A DNA stretch of 64,000 nucleotides from Planctomycetota bacterium (GTDB lineage Bacteria; Planctomycetota; Phycisphaerae; UBA1845), in assembly GCA_024280855.1 (NCBI GenBank), contig JAJRPG010000082.1, forward strand, positions 1 to 64,000. Reading direction: 5' to 3'. The notes below the pieces were generated by a model. That model did not search any database. It was not told the origin of the DNA and saw only the letters and a program-made list of their open reading frames with translations. Below, in pieces: positions 55,005 through 64,000 of the stretch. Positions within the stretch are counted from its first letter, which is position 1, and each line of letters opens with the position of its first letter. Made by a program: the position numbers and the translations under genes.

Positions 55005-58000
55005 ATGCACGCTCGACAAGACAATCTGATTTCCTTCCAAAGTCGAATGTCTCGATCGGTCTCATTCCAACTACTTTTTGTCACTGTATCCTGGGTTACG
55101 ATCCCTGCATTAACCGGCCTGGCGCAATCGCCTGAGTCAACAATCCAATCTCTGATCTCACCCGGCGACACAGCGCTAGACCTCTCAATAAAAATACATG
55201 ACACGCAGGCCAATAAATTGCCTTCTCAGCCTGCCAATCCGGGACTATCGTTCAACTATCATCCCAAACGATTCCTAGTACGTTTCGCACGCCATTGCGA
55301 TGGTCCACAGCGACAATTAATTCATAAGTCTATTGGGTACGTCAAAAATCTTCGCAACTATCGCGCATGCGCCGGGCTATGCCTAGTCGAAGTGGACGTG
55401 GCCGATTACAACAAAGCTCTATCCTCCTATCAGAGACATGTAGATGTCACCTATGCAGAAGCTGATACGGTGATCCAACTTAGCGCCTTACCAAATGACC
55501 CGCTATTCGATCAACTTTGGGGTATGCAAAATACAGGGCAAACCATAAATGGCACACCAGGTTTACCCGGTGCTGACATTGGTGCGTCACACGGATGGGA
55601 ACAATGGACTGGTGATCCCAATTATCGCATCGCTATTATTGACACAGGGATTGATTATACACACGTCGATCTGGCAGCTAACATCTGGACGAATCCCGAT
55701 GAAATCCCCAACAACGGGATTGATGATGATGGGAATGGCTATGTCGATGACATACATGGCTATGATGTGGTAAACGAAGACGGTGACCCTTTCGACGATA
55801 ATGGCCATGGCACACACATCGCAGGCTCTATTGGCGCAGTCGGCGATAACAACATCGGCGTCACCGGTCTTAATTGGCGATGCCAGCTTGTTGCGATTAA
55901 AGCATTTGGTAGTGACGGGCGAGGATTCGTATCCGACGCTATCGAAGCATTAGAATATGTAATTGCCAATAACATAAATCTTTCAAACAATAGCTACGGT
56001 TTCAATACACATTCACAATCGCTGTCTGACACTATCGCGGCTAGCCAGCTAATCGATCACTTATTTGTCACCGCAGCCGGTAACGACGTAGGGCGAAATA
56101 TAGATGATAGGTTGGTTTTCCCTGCTTCGTACAATTTGGATAACATACTTGTTGCCACGGCCACTGAGAATCTTGATGTACTGTCTATTGTTTCAAATGT
56201 AGGTCTAGTCAGCGTTGATGTTGGTGCGCCTGGTCAGCTAATTTTAAGCACTTTTCCCGGTAACAATTATGCATTTTTAACGGGCACGTCAATGGCGTGT
56301 GCGTATACTACAGGCCTTGCCGCACTATTGCGCAGTAAAGAACCTGACCTTGAGGCAGTAAATATTAAGGAACAGATTATCTCTACCACTCGACCGCTAG
56401 CGTCCTTGCAAGGGCGCATCATGTCGGGTGGCATTATCGACGCAGCGGCTGCGCTTGGCGACTGTAACCGAAACGGCTTACTCGATAGCAGCGAAATTTT
56501 TGCTGGAGCCTCAGATTGCAATCAGAATGACAGACTAGACATTTGCGAGGCAGACTGCGACCTGGATGGACTGATCGATGAATGTGCTATTTCCCAGAAT
56601 TTCGATACCGATTGCAATCAAAATAACTTACCCGACTCTTGCGACCTAGCCGAGAACTCGAACCTCGATTGTGACGCCAATCAGATTCTAGATGTCTGCG
56701 AAATCATGGCTAGCGCAGACAATGATATTAACATGAATGGCGTATTAGATGTTTGCGAAAGCTGCCTCACCGAAGTTGACTGTATCAACAGCAATCCGTG
56801 TATGAGAATGGAATGCCTCGATAATTTTTGCGTATCAACGGCTTTGGACAATGTGGCATGTGACGACAACAACATGTGCAGCGAGAATGACATGTGCAAT
56901 GCCGGAGAATGCGCAGGCGAGCTTATTCTCTCATCGTCCTGTGGCCCATTGTTTACAACTGTATTAAGCAGCTTGAACGGGCAATTCCTCCCCGGCGGAT
57001 CACAAAATTTCATTACCGCTGCTCGCGGTGATGAATTGATCATCGAATTTTTCGGGCAAAGATGGTCGCCACGAAGTATCGTAGCTTACAATTTATTGGT
57101 AGACCCTATTGGCTACACGAGCGGCACCACAGGCCGTATCGGGCCTGACCTCGCCGGTGACGTGGTATTAGGCGCTTTTATTAATGAGAACCGAGCAGAC
57201 TACATTTTTTCCGGCTTTGCTCATATATCTGTATTGTTTAATGACACTATCAATTTTCTAGAATATATCGGCCTGCTGATCGTAGAAAACGATTGTACTT
57301 TTGACGATAACGCCCCCTCCTATCTTGGCTCTCTAACCGTTAGAGTTTCGGATACGGCTAGCGGCACCTTTCGAATATGCCCTCAGGAAACATCCAACTC
57401 GCTACCGATTACCTTTCTGCTTGAATGCGAATCACTTTTTACCATCGCACCATCAGAGATACAATGCGTCACGGTGGACATCCCCTTGGGTAATTGCGAT
57501 CGCACACCGGACTGCAACAGCAATGGCACTTGGGACGTATGCGATATTGCGATGGGCACTAGCCTGGATTGCAACCGGAATGATGTACCTGATGAATGCG
57601 ACCTGACTTCAGATTCAAGTTTTGATTGCAATAATAATGATATTCCAGATGAGTGTGACATTGCGTCGGACATAGAAACAGACTGCGACGCTAATATTAT
57701 TCCAGATTCGTGCGAGCCAGATTGCAACGGCAACGGAATGACTGATGCGTGCGACATATTAGATGGACTGGCCTTCGATTGTAATGGCAATGGCACGCTG
57801 GATGTTTGCGACATCGCTAACGAATCCAGCCGGGATTGTTTTGATCGCGGCAATGGCATCCCCGATGAATGCGAGGCTGACTGCAATGAAAACGGTGAAG
57901 CAGATACTTGTGATCTTGCTTTGGGAGCTAGTATCGATCGAGACGCGAACACAATCCCTGACGAATGCCAGTCTTCCTTGCTCGTCCCTGCGGATTTCCC

Positions 58001-59726
58001 AACTATTGCAGAGGCTATTAACGCGGCAGTATCAGGCGACGTGATCGTACTTGCACCAGGCACTTATGGAGGGAATGGCAATCTTTTCCTTGATTTCGGC
58101 GGAAAGATTTTAACCGTCCAATGCGAAGGACGTCGAGAAGACTGCATCATAGATTGCGATGGCGAAAGATTCGCTTTTGCACTCCGTGATGATGAGACCA
58201 CATTGTCTCGAATTGAACGTTTAACGATGCGCAACTGCGGTGCGGCGGTTTCCATGGAACGCGGCGCGAGCGTTACCATTTCAGATTGCGTTATAGAAAA
58301 CAGTTTTGGCGCAGCTATTTTTGGCTCACGCTCCAAGGCTATCGTTGAAGATTGTCTTATCACTGGTTCTACTGGATTTGCTGCGATTAATTTTGTCACA
58401 TCAGAGCCAACTATTCTTCGCACACAAATTGTTGCCAACCAAGGCCGAGCGTTTTTCAGTGATGTATGCACAGTAGAATTGCATAGCTGCACGATGGCTG
58501 ACAATGGACAACTGAACGGCGGAGGCATTTTTGCACGTCGTAGCCAATATACGATCGACCATTGCACCGTCGCCAACAATTTTGGAAATGGCGCTCCTGC
58601 CTTGTTCGCATCAGATTCGCAAGTATCAATTACTAACAGTGTTATCTGGAATAATATCGAAACCAGCCAGCCAGGAGAGGTTTCAGAATCTGACGCGGTG
58701 TGCATGAATTTATTATGCCCTAACGAGCCGACGATTGTTGTCATCAATAAGACGCAACTCACGATTAGTGACACGCTAATAGACGGCGGTGTCTCAAGTA
58801 TCGTAAGCGACGACTCCAGTATCTTGAGTTTTGAACAAGGGCTGATCGATGCGTCGCCACGATTCGTCAAAGCCTCTCGAAGAGATGATGTCTTTGCCGA
58901 ATTGGAATTTAACGACTACCACCTGTCTGCAAACTCGCCATGCATCAATACAGGCCAGCGACTATTCCTGGCTGAGTATCCTGATGTCGATCTTGAAACG
59001 CGCGTCTTATTTTCTCGGACTGACCTGGGCAGCGACGAGGCGACTTCGTTTGCGGATTGCAACGGAAACGGGAATCCCGATGGACAAGATATTGTTACAG
59101 GCCGAAGTGCCGATTGCAATACGAATGGCTGGCCTGACTCTTGCGATGTGCTACTGGGCCGAAGTCTGGACGATGATGGCAATGGTACGCCGGACGAATG
59201 CGAAATGGGGCTTACCGTATTAGCGGGGTCGCGACATTTGGAATTGAATATGGACAATTCAAATGTGCTTGTCGCACTGCGCATCAATACAGCAGAGCTT
59301 GAAGCGCTAGGTTGCGACAATACGTTTGTCGGCGCGAGTAATGAAATGCAAGATTTACCCTTTTACAAAACACCTCAGGCCTGGGCTTCTGTTATTGTCA
59401 ACGGGCCAACCGTTCAATCTAACACTAACTATACGATCGAATTGTGGACGCTGATTGACGAATTACCCAAAACTATTCTTACGCAACAGGTCCGCACAGG
59501 CCCAATGGGCGATGTGAATAGTGATGGCTTGGTCAATGTGCGTGATCTTTTTGACATTCAGAAAATAAAGGCTACTTCGTGGGATGAAAAAACGCTCGCG
59601 CGGTTCGATCTCGCGCCATGCCTGGCAGACGGAATCATCGACAATGACGATATCACGGTCGTACGTCTTGGGTTTATGTCAGAAATTGACGCCGCCCTGC
59701 CACCATGCGTGGCCGATTGTCCGTAG
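55005..59726 (+). CDS. Secreted subtilisin-like (S8) protease with Cys-rich repeats, beta-helix and dockerin
   Basis: 1573 residues from ATG 55005 (GGGG six bases upstream); ATG 54984 and 55047 are alternatives. A signal peptide ends near LTGLAQ. The S8 triad is D213 (IIDTGIDYTHVDL), H268 (NGHGTHIAGS) and S429 (GTSMAC). Next are many DCN.N..PD.C repeats, interrupted by a choice-of-anchor-like beta domain, then a right-handed beta-helix (from PADFPTIAEAINAA) and a dockerin-like end (GDVNSDGLVNVRDLFD...DGIIDNDD). It is an extracellular or surface protease; the dockerin-like end may bind a cohesin partner not seen here. The preceding 54661-55004 holds no supported gene. Confidence 0.9.
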   Translation: MHARQDNLISFQSRMSRSVSFQLLFVTVSWVTIPALTGLAQSPESTIQSLISPGDTALDLSIKIHDTQANKLPSQPANPGLSFNYHPKRFLVRFARHCDGPQRQLIHKSIGYVKNLRNYRACAGLCLVEVDVADYNKALSSYQRHVDVTYAEADTVIQLSALPNDPLFDQLWGMQNTGQTINGTPGLPGADIGASHGWEQWTGDPNYRIAIIDTGIDYTHVDLAANIWTNPDEIPNNGIDDDGNGYVDDIHGYDVVNEDGDPFDDNGHGTHIAGSIGAVGDNNIGVTGLNWRCQLVAIKAFGSDGRGFVSDAIEALEYVIANNINLSNNSYGFNTHSQSLSDTIAASQLIDHLFVTAAGNDVGRNIDDRLVFPASYNLDNILVATATENLDVLSIVSNVGLVSVDVGAPGQLILSTFPGNNYAFLTGTSMACAYTTGLAALLRSKEPDLEAVNIKEQIISTTRPLASLQGRIMSGGIIDAAAALGDCNRNGLLDSSEIFAGASDCNQNDRLDICEADCDLDGLIDECAISQNFDTDCNQNNLPDSCDLAENSNLDCDANQILDVCEIMASADNDINMNGVLDVCESCLTEVDCINSNPCMRMECLDNFCVSTALDNVACDDNNMCSENDMCNAGECAGELILSSSCGPLFTTVLSSLNGQFLPGGSQNFITAARGDELIIEFFGQRWSPRSIVAYNLLVDPIGYTSGTTGRIGPDLAGDVVLGAFINENRADYIFSGFAHISVLFNDTINFLEYIGLLIVENDCTFDDNAPSYLGSLTVRVSDTASGTFRICPQETSNSLPITFLLECESLFTIAPSEIQCVTVDIPLGNCDRTPDCNSNGTWDVCDIAMGTSLDCNRNDVPDECDLTSDSSFDCNNNDIPDECDIASDIETDCDANIIPDSCEPDCNGNGMTDACDILDGLAFDCNGNGTLDVCDIANESSRDCFDRGNGIPDECEADCNENGEADTCDLALGASIDRDANTIPDECQSSLLVPADFPTIAEAINAAVSGDVIVLAPGTYGGNGNLFLDFGGKILTVQCEGRREDCIIDCDGERFAFALRDDETTLSRIERLTMRNCGAAVSMERGASVTISDCVIENSFGAAIFGSRSKAIVEDCLITGSTGFAAINFVTSEPTILRTQIVANQGRAFFSDVCTVELHSCTMADNGQLNGGGIFARRSQYTIDHCTVANNFGNGAPALFASDSQVSITNSVIWNNIETSQPGEVSESDAVCMNLLCPNEPTIVVINKTQLTISDTLIDGGVSSIVSDDSSILSFEQGLIDASPRFVKASRRDDVFAELEFNDYHLSANSPCINTGQRLFLAEYPDVDLETRVLFSRTDLGSDEATSFADCNGNGNPDGQDIVTGRSADCNTNGWPDSCDVLLGRSLDDDGNGTPDECEMGLTVLAGSRHLELNMDNSNVLVALRINTAELEALGCDNTFVGASNEMQDLPFYKTPQAWASVIVNGPTVQSNTNYTIELWTLIDELPKTILTQQVRTGPMGDVNSDGLVNVRDLFDIQKIKATSWDEKTLARFDLAPCLADGIIDNDDITVVRLGFMSEIDAALPPCVADCP

Positions 59727-59904
59727 ATTTTTTTGCACCTTCCTGAGTGCGAATCGATACATTTTGGTCTTTTTAACGCGGTATTTCTGACTACAAGGGC
59801 TTCCGCATTCAATCCATTAAACTTCAGGCTTGCCCGGCGAATAGTCGATGGCTAAAATGTATGCGGGTGAATCAACATGGGCTGCCACTCAAGGAGAAGC
59901 TGCG

Positions 59905-60549
59905 ATGAGGCATAAACTTATTTCATTGGGATCGACAGTCGGTGTATTGTCATGCTGCCTATTGGGATGTCAGGCGAATAACCAATCAGAAATACGCCTA
60001 GCAAGACATGTTCCTGAAATGCAAACAACAACGACAGTGGCATTGGCGAGCTTCCGCACAAGCCCTTCTCTGATCCAGCAGCCTCAGACAAGTACGACGA
60101 AGGCGAATATGCAAAACGCTAATCAGGCCAACGTCGCTAAGCCAGTTCAGAAAATTACACTTCAGGCAAATAATAAAGACGCCGAAGAAGAAACTGCTGC
60201 CACAACGGCAACTAAGACGCTATACACTGCGCCATCCAGTGCGTCGGCGTTGGCCATCGCTTCTGCGGCATTAGGCTCAACGCAGGATATAGCTAATGGC
60301 GGGCAAGAGGCGTCAGAGAATATCAATATTTCAGCGAGTTTTCGGCAGGCGCTTCAGCCATCGGTTTCTATTGGAGATGGGGGTAGTATCGGTAAGCGTG
60401 GTCTTCAACGTGGCTCGCCGCTTACGGGTTCTAATAATCTGAACATCTTTACGCCTCGTTCAAATGGTATTACCAATCGCTGCCAGGAACTTATCACGGC
60501 TGGATTTTTTGCGGACGTCACCGGATGTCGCAATCATTTCAGGCGGTAA
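59905..60549 (+). CDS. Hypothetical lipoprotein
   Basis: About 214 residues from ATG 59905, with AAGGAG at 59891-59896. LISLGSTVGVLSCCLLGCQ is a lipoprotein signal with lipobox LLGC. The mature protein is rich in Thr, Ala, Gln and Asn, mostly low complexity, and ends in a short Cys-containing segment (NRCQELITAGFFADVTGCRNHF). No family is recognised. Confidence 0.75.
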   Translation: MRHKLISLGSTVGVLSCCLLGCQANNQSEIRLARHVPEMQTTTTVALASFRTSPSLIQQPQTSTTKANMQNANQANVAKPVQKITLQANNKDAEEETAATTATKTLYTAPSSASALAIASAALGSTQDIANGGQEASENINISASFRQALQPSVSIGDGGSIGKRGLQRGSPLTGSNNLNIFTPRSNGITNRCQELITAGFFADVTGCRNHFRR

Positions 60550-60574
60550 CGCAGTGTTATAATTTGCATCCTTG

Positions 60575-61663
60575 CTATGGCGCGAGTATTTCGTCGAAGT
60601 ATAACTGCGGGTCTTGAATAACGGTGGTGAACACTTCGTCGCCTCGGCCTACATCCAACGCTATTTGACTTCGCTGAAATTGCAATTGACGCTGAATCGC
60701 AAAGCTCGGAGACGACGACATGATACCGTCCAACGCGGTATGATTCAGGCCTAGCAGATGGCCAATTTCGTGCGCGCCGCTTAGGGCGAGGGCGTTGATG
60801 ATGTTGTTCGTAGAATTGATAATTAACCCGGCATTGCATGTGCCCGTGCCTCGAAAACTGCCGACGTAAACTATGGCGTTGTCAGCTAACTCTTGGTTGC
60901 CAGCATCCACGCGAACCGTATCGGAAAGCACCTCTCCGAACACGACAATGTCTGAACAGCCAACGACTTCCAGCGCGTCCAATTCGTCACCGTCTGCGAG
61001 CATACGTTGGCCACTGATGGTCAAAGTTGAAAACGGCGTTTGTGGCGTATCGTCTGGGCCAAACAACGTGACACCCGTCCCGTCATAAATTTGCTGAATA
61101 CGGGAGAGTAGCTCGTCGCGAACCGTTGACTGAATCGATGAGAGAAATTCCATTGATTCTGTATCGCCTGCTTCTCCTTCAGCGTCTGGATCAAACAATC
61201 CATCGACTAGAAAATCCGTATCAAAAACGATTTGTATACGCTGGCTTGGCAGTGCTGGCACGGCGATTGAATTCGTAGCGGCTTCGATGGTAGCTGTAGC
61301 TTGACTACCAATTAGTGCGTCAACGAACAGAAATAATTCGCCATCTTCGCGCACGACATGCGTAAACATTTCGTTGACAGGCCCGCCGCTAATAATGACA
61401 CCCGCACTTGCTTGTAATGCGTCTGGCTTAAGAAGATATACCGCGCGTACTTCATCAGAAGTAACTTCGATACTCAACAATTCGCCCGCGCTACGCATGC
61501 CTAATCGTGAGATTTCAGCGGCTAAGCTTTGCGAGGTTCCATCTGTATTAAGCTGTGGGCCATCAGCAAACGGATCAAATGTATCTCCAGATGACACATT
61601 GCAGGATGAGACGCCGCAAAGCAGCGCGGTGCAAACTGAACTTAAAAGAATCAACTGCTTCAC
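60575..61663 (-). CDS. Metzincin-like zinc metallopeptidase lipoprotein
   Basis: 362 residues. MKQLILLSSVCTALLCGVSSC is a lipoprotein-type signal. HEIGHLLGLNH is the HExxHxxGxxH zinc site of metzincins, followed by GIMSS, whose Met could be the Met-turn. The N-terminal 170 residues are a separate domain, and the catalytic domain lies in about 170-362. It should act outside the cytoplasm on protein substrates. Its start overlaps the stop of the previous lipoprotein gene by 4 bases, so they are coupled. Confidence 0.85.
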   Translation of the reverse strand: MKQLILLSSVCTALLCGVSSCNVSSGDTFDPFADGPQLNTDGTSQSLAAEISRLGMRSAGELLSIEVTSDEVRAVYLLKPDALQASAGVIISGGPVNEMFTHVVREDGELFLFVDALIGSQATATIEAATNSIAVPALPSQRIQIVFDTDFLVDGLFDPDAEGEAGDTESMEFLSSIQSTVRDELLSRIQQIYDGTGVTLFGPDDTPQTPFSTLTISGQRMLADGDELDALEVVGCSDIVVFGEVLSDTVRVDAGNQELADNAIVYVGSFRGTGTCNAGLIINSTNNIINALALSGAHEIGHLLGLNHTALDGIMSSSPSFAIQRQLQFQRSQIALDVGRGDEVFTTVIQDPQLYFDEILAP

Positions 61664-62541
61664 GGACTCACCTCAGCTATGAAAGTAATGTTGTCGATCG
61701 GCGATTCTACCGTTACCGCTACTGGGCGAAACAGCAAATCGTCTGCAAATACTTCTACCCAATACGCGCCGGGGGGACGATCGAAAGAAAAATTACCGGC
61801 CGCGTCGGTCGTGACAATGGCGATTGGCGCGTCGTAACAACAAGCTGTGGCATCCTCCACATCGGTCGGGCCACCTGAGTTTATGTTACAACAAGCTGGA
61901 TCATTATCGCCTCGACGCACGCGCGTCCGCAATAGTACGCCGACCCCTTCAAGACCAGTTCCGTCGGCCATCACCACGCGACCTGACAGGCTGGCGTTTT
62001 CTAAAAGATCCGGCAAAGGATTAAGCGGCTCTAGCGTGTTACCTGTAAATGTGCCATCCTGTTCGCCATCTAATTCCTGGGCAAACTTGAGTATACCCTC
62101 ACCTTCTTCGGAATCTCGAAGGACGATGGTATATGAAGAAGCCACGACAACTTCACAGGCCAGGATGTCCAGCAGCTCAGCGGAGGCGACAGGCGTAGGG
62201 GCAACTTCTTCCATATCATCCAGGCCAATGGGCAGGTCTTCGTTGAGACGCTTATATAAGTGTACACGAATGTCAAAACGATTTGGGCACCCGCCCGTTT
62301 CTGGGAAAATGTTGATAAATCTTTCACGCAACAAAGCGCCCGGAGCAATCAACTTAGATTGAAAATCAAATGCGCTGCCCTCTGATGCGGTATCAGGTCT
62401 TAAACCCATCGTGACGTACCAACGCGATGACGTGTTGACGATCAAAAACTCTGTCTCAACTGGCAACACGATTGAAGGCGTAGTGCCACATGATAGGCAC
62501 AGTGGTAGCATCATCATGAAAATCCCACAGGCTCGCCTCAC
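61660..62541 (-). CDS. Lipoprotein with carboxypeptidase-regulatory-like domain
   Basis: 293 residues. MRRACGIFMMMLPLCLSCG is a lipoprotein signal with lipobox. Residues from about 185 (LSGRVVMADGTGLEGVGVLL ... ITTDAAGNFSF, PPGAYWVEV by pattern) form a beta-sandwich of the carboxypeptidase-regulatory/transthyretin-like kind, with an inserted CC loop rich in Cys. It overlaps the metallopeptidase gene and the FGE-domain gene by 4 bases each, so the three form one coupled unit. Function unknown. Confidence 0.78.
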   Translation of the reverse strand: MRRACGIFMMMLPLCLSCGTTPSIVLPVETEFLIVNTSSRWYVTMGLRPDTASEGSAFDFQSKLIAPGALLRERFINIFPETGGCPNRFDIRVHLYKRLNEDLPIGLDDMEEVAPTPVASAELLDILACEVVVASSYTIVLRDSEEGEGILKFAQELDGEQDGTFTGNTLEPLNPLPDLLENASLSGRVVMADGTGLEGVGVLLRTRVRRGDNDPACCNINSGGPTDVEDATACCYDAPIAIVTTDAAGNFSFDRPPGAYWVEVFADDLLFRPVAVTVESPIDNITFIAEVSP

Positions 62542-64000
62542 GGTGTTACTCCCTCTTCTCGAACCATACGAAACGTGCTTTCTGTACCGGACTTGTTGGC
62601 TGGAATGAAATTACGCTGCGCCGACCGACAGGCCTTAGCGGGTGAATAATTAGCGCCTCCTCGCTGCACAAATCCATTCGGTGACTCGCCAATCAACGGC
62701 GGATCACTATATTTTTCACGGTAGGAAGTTGAACAGATTTCCCACAAATTACCGTGCATATCGAATAAGCCATAGCTATTGGGCATGTGTAATGACGATT
62801 GCAAAGTAACGCCTTCCTGGCCGCCGTGAGTCGCGAAAAATTCGAGATAACGAGAATCCCGGCCATAACTATACGCCCCACCATTCCCGCTGCGGCAGGC
62901 GTATTCCCACTCCGCTTCTGTGGGCAGACGATAGGTTACTCGACTTCCCGAAGCGCTGGACTTTTTGGTTAGCCATTCGCAGTATCTATAGGCGATGACC
63001 GGCGACATGGCCCCCATGGCTCTGTCCGCCGATGCGATGTCGTTATGTGCGGAAGTTTGTTTATGAAGCGAATCTAACAAATTTTTCTCAATGGCTGGTG
63101 GGAATTTTTCCCGCGAATCGTCATTAGCGAATTTTTGAAATTGAGCGATTGACGTTTCGGTCGTGGCTAACCAAATACTCCGAATTTCTTCGCCTTGATC
63201 CGCACGATCTTCATCTTTCCATCGGCCTAATTCATTTTTATCTGAGCCAGGACTGAAGGACGTCGCAGCAGGTAATTTGACAAAATTCACGTCGGCTAAT
63301 TCATCGCGCATAAATTGGTCGCTATTTTGCGGATCAAGTTTTCGCCCCAAGCGTTTTGAAGCCCACATCGCGGCGTTAATCACGCCAGGGGTAGAATTTT
63401 TCTTCACGGCGCCTGCACAAATTTTCGTCCATTTATCGCCACGGCCAAGTTGGCCAATTAAACACAAAGCTACATATTGCTGCTTTGGTGAACCGCTTAT
63501 AGCCATGCCTCCCACGTCGAGGGCGTCTAATAATTTTTGTGGTTCAGGCCAACGTGCGGTACACAATTCCAGCCATTCACCGTTTTTCCATAATGCACCA
63601 TCAGATTTTATGGAAGACCAGAATGCGTCAGGATTAATCCACGGCGACCCTAAAGAACCAAGGGCACGCTCCATGTGAGCGTTAGAAACCACATATCGCT
63701 GGGTCAAACCTGGGAAGTATCGCTGCACGCCGCTACCCGCGCTATCCATGCGGGATAATCCTTCTGCGGGGTTGGTAGCTATCGTTGCTAAAATTTGCCC
63801 GGCTTGGTTACGATCTAACTCGCGCTGTTTCATAAATGACTGGGCTAAGCCGACTGTTGCGAGCATCGCGGCGAACGTCAGCACAACGAGAAAAGGGTTT
63901 CGTTGTAGAAATTTCTTGGCCCGATACGAACCATTGTGTCGCAAGGGTGAAACCGGGCGTTTCGCCCGCCATGCCTGAAGATCATCCAACACAGCGTTCA
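62538..64000 (-). CDS. Membrane protein with FGE-sulfatase (SUMF1) domain, 5' end outside window
   Basis: The frame has no stop up to the right edge, so the N-terminus is missing. The visible part begins with a juxtamembrane stretch (LDDLQAWRAKRPVSP) typical of the end of planctomycete Ser/Thr kinase domains, then a membrane helix (FLVVLTFAAMLATVGLA), a helical region of about 250 residues, and a C-terminal formylglycine-generating-enzyme-like domain (YRLPTEAEWEYACRSGNGG, NSYGLFDMHGNLWEICS, RGGANY). The last Cys-containing loop reads KACRSAQR; many such domains are not true FGE enzymes. It is the first visible gene of a coupled unit with the two lipoproteins. Confidence 0.82.
   Translation of the reverse strand, partial: NAVLDDLQAWRAKRPVSPLRHNGSYRAKKFLQRNPFLVVLTFAAMLATVGLAQSFMKQRELDRNQAGQILATIATNPAEGLSRMDSAGSGVQRYFPGLTQRYVVSNAHMERALGSLGSPWINPDAFWSSIKSDGALWKNGEWLELCTARWPEPQKLLDALDVGGMAISGSPKQQYVALCLIGQLGRGDKWTKICAGAVKKNSTPGVINAAMWASKRLGRKLDPQNSDQFMRDELADVNFVKLPAATSFSPGSDKNELGRWKDEDRADQGEEIRSIWLATTETSIAQFQKFANDDSREKFPPAIEKNLLDSLHKQTSAHNDIASADRAMGAMSPVIAYRYCEWLTKKSSASGSRVTYRLPTEAEWEYACRSGNGGAYSYGRDSRYLEFFATHGGQEGVTLQSSLHMPNSYGLFDMHGNLWEICSTSYREKYSDPPLIGESPNGFVQRGGANYSPAKACRSAQRNFIPANKSGTESTFRMVREEGVTP

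Noticed and set aside
1-64000. tRNA or rRNA genes
   Set aside because: I looked for T-arm motifs and rRNA-like blocks in the intergenic regions and found none convincing; a covariance-model search would settle it.

Overview
The window most likely comes from a planctomycete, possibly Phycisphaerae-like. This is inferred from gene style, not from a marker gene: giant secreted proteins built from DCN.NG.PDEC and GACC Cys-rich repeats, thrombospondin type 3 repeats and an IPTL-CTERM-like tail, a formylglycine-generating-enzyme-like domain behind what looks like a kinase juxtamembrane region, a cytochrome-rich nitrate-reductase-type operon, and common TTG/GTG starts. I saw no rRNA, tRNA or CRISPR array.

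Layout. (1) 403-10617, + strand: a tight locus with a lipoyl-carrier (GcvH-like) protein, a CobW-type GTPase, a small HdrA-N-like Cys protein, a 2[4Fe-4S] ferredoxin, a radical SAM enzyme, a DUF116-polyprenyl synthase fusion, a prenyltransferase-beta-like alpha/alpha barrel, a squalene-hopene-cyclase-like class II terpene cyclase and a NifS-type cysteine desulfurase. It reads as an isoprenoid-lipid pathway with its own redox and Fe-S/sulfur support; I do not recognise the set as a described pathway. (2) 10650-26878, - strand: one compact 11-gene operon (transcribed from 26878 down) for a GltD-like flavoprotein, Rieske protein, cytochrome b, a ten-heme cytochrome c, a NapA-type molybdoenzyme, three NapG-like ferredoxins, two NapH-like membrane ferredoxins (one with YHS domains) and a hemerythrin. 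It looks like quinol oxidation by a bc-type complex wired to periplasmic nitrate reduction. (3) 27529-33439: a TIGR04283-type glycosyltransferase, an ECF sigma/anti-sigma pair, a DUF3179 protein with an in-frame TGA exactly at the family's conserved Cys (candidate selenocysteine), a repeat element, an NHL-repeat protein and a GT4 glycosyltransferase. (4) 33757-45468: a giant secreted protein, HNH nuclease, epimerase, prfA, rpmE, asparagine synthetase, TPR lipoprotein and a stand-alone LigD 3'-phosphoesterase-like protein. (5) 45629-53687: a chemosensory cluster (cheY, cheD, double-cheC, two-HPt cheA, cheR, cheW, then divergent cheX-cheY), with no receptor and no cheB in the window. (6) 53723-64000: an HU-like protein, lipoproteins, a 1573-residue subtilisin/dockerin protein, and a - strand set with a metzincin-like lipoprotein and a protein with a sulfatase-modifying-factor domain that runs off the right edge.

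The points most worth following are the UGA codon of the DUF3179 gene at 30471-30473, the terpenoid/lipoyl-carrier locus, and the nitrate reductase-bc operon.
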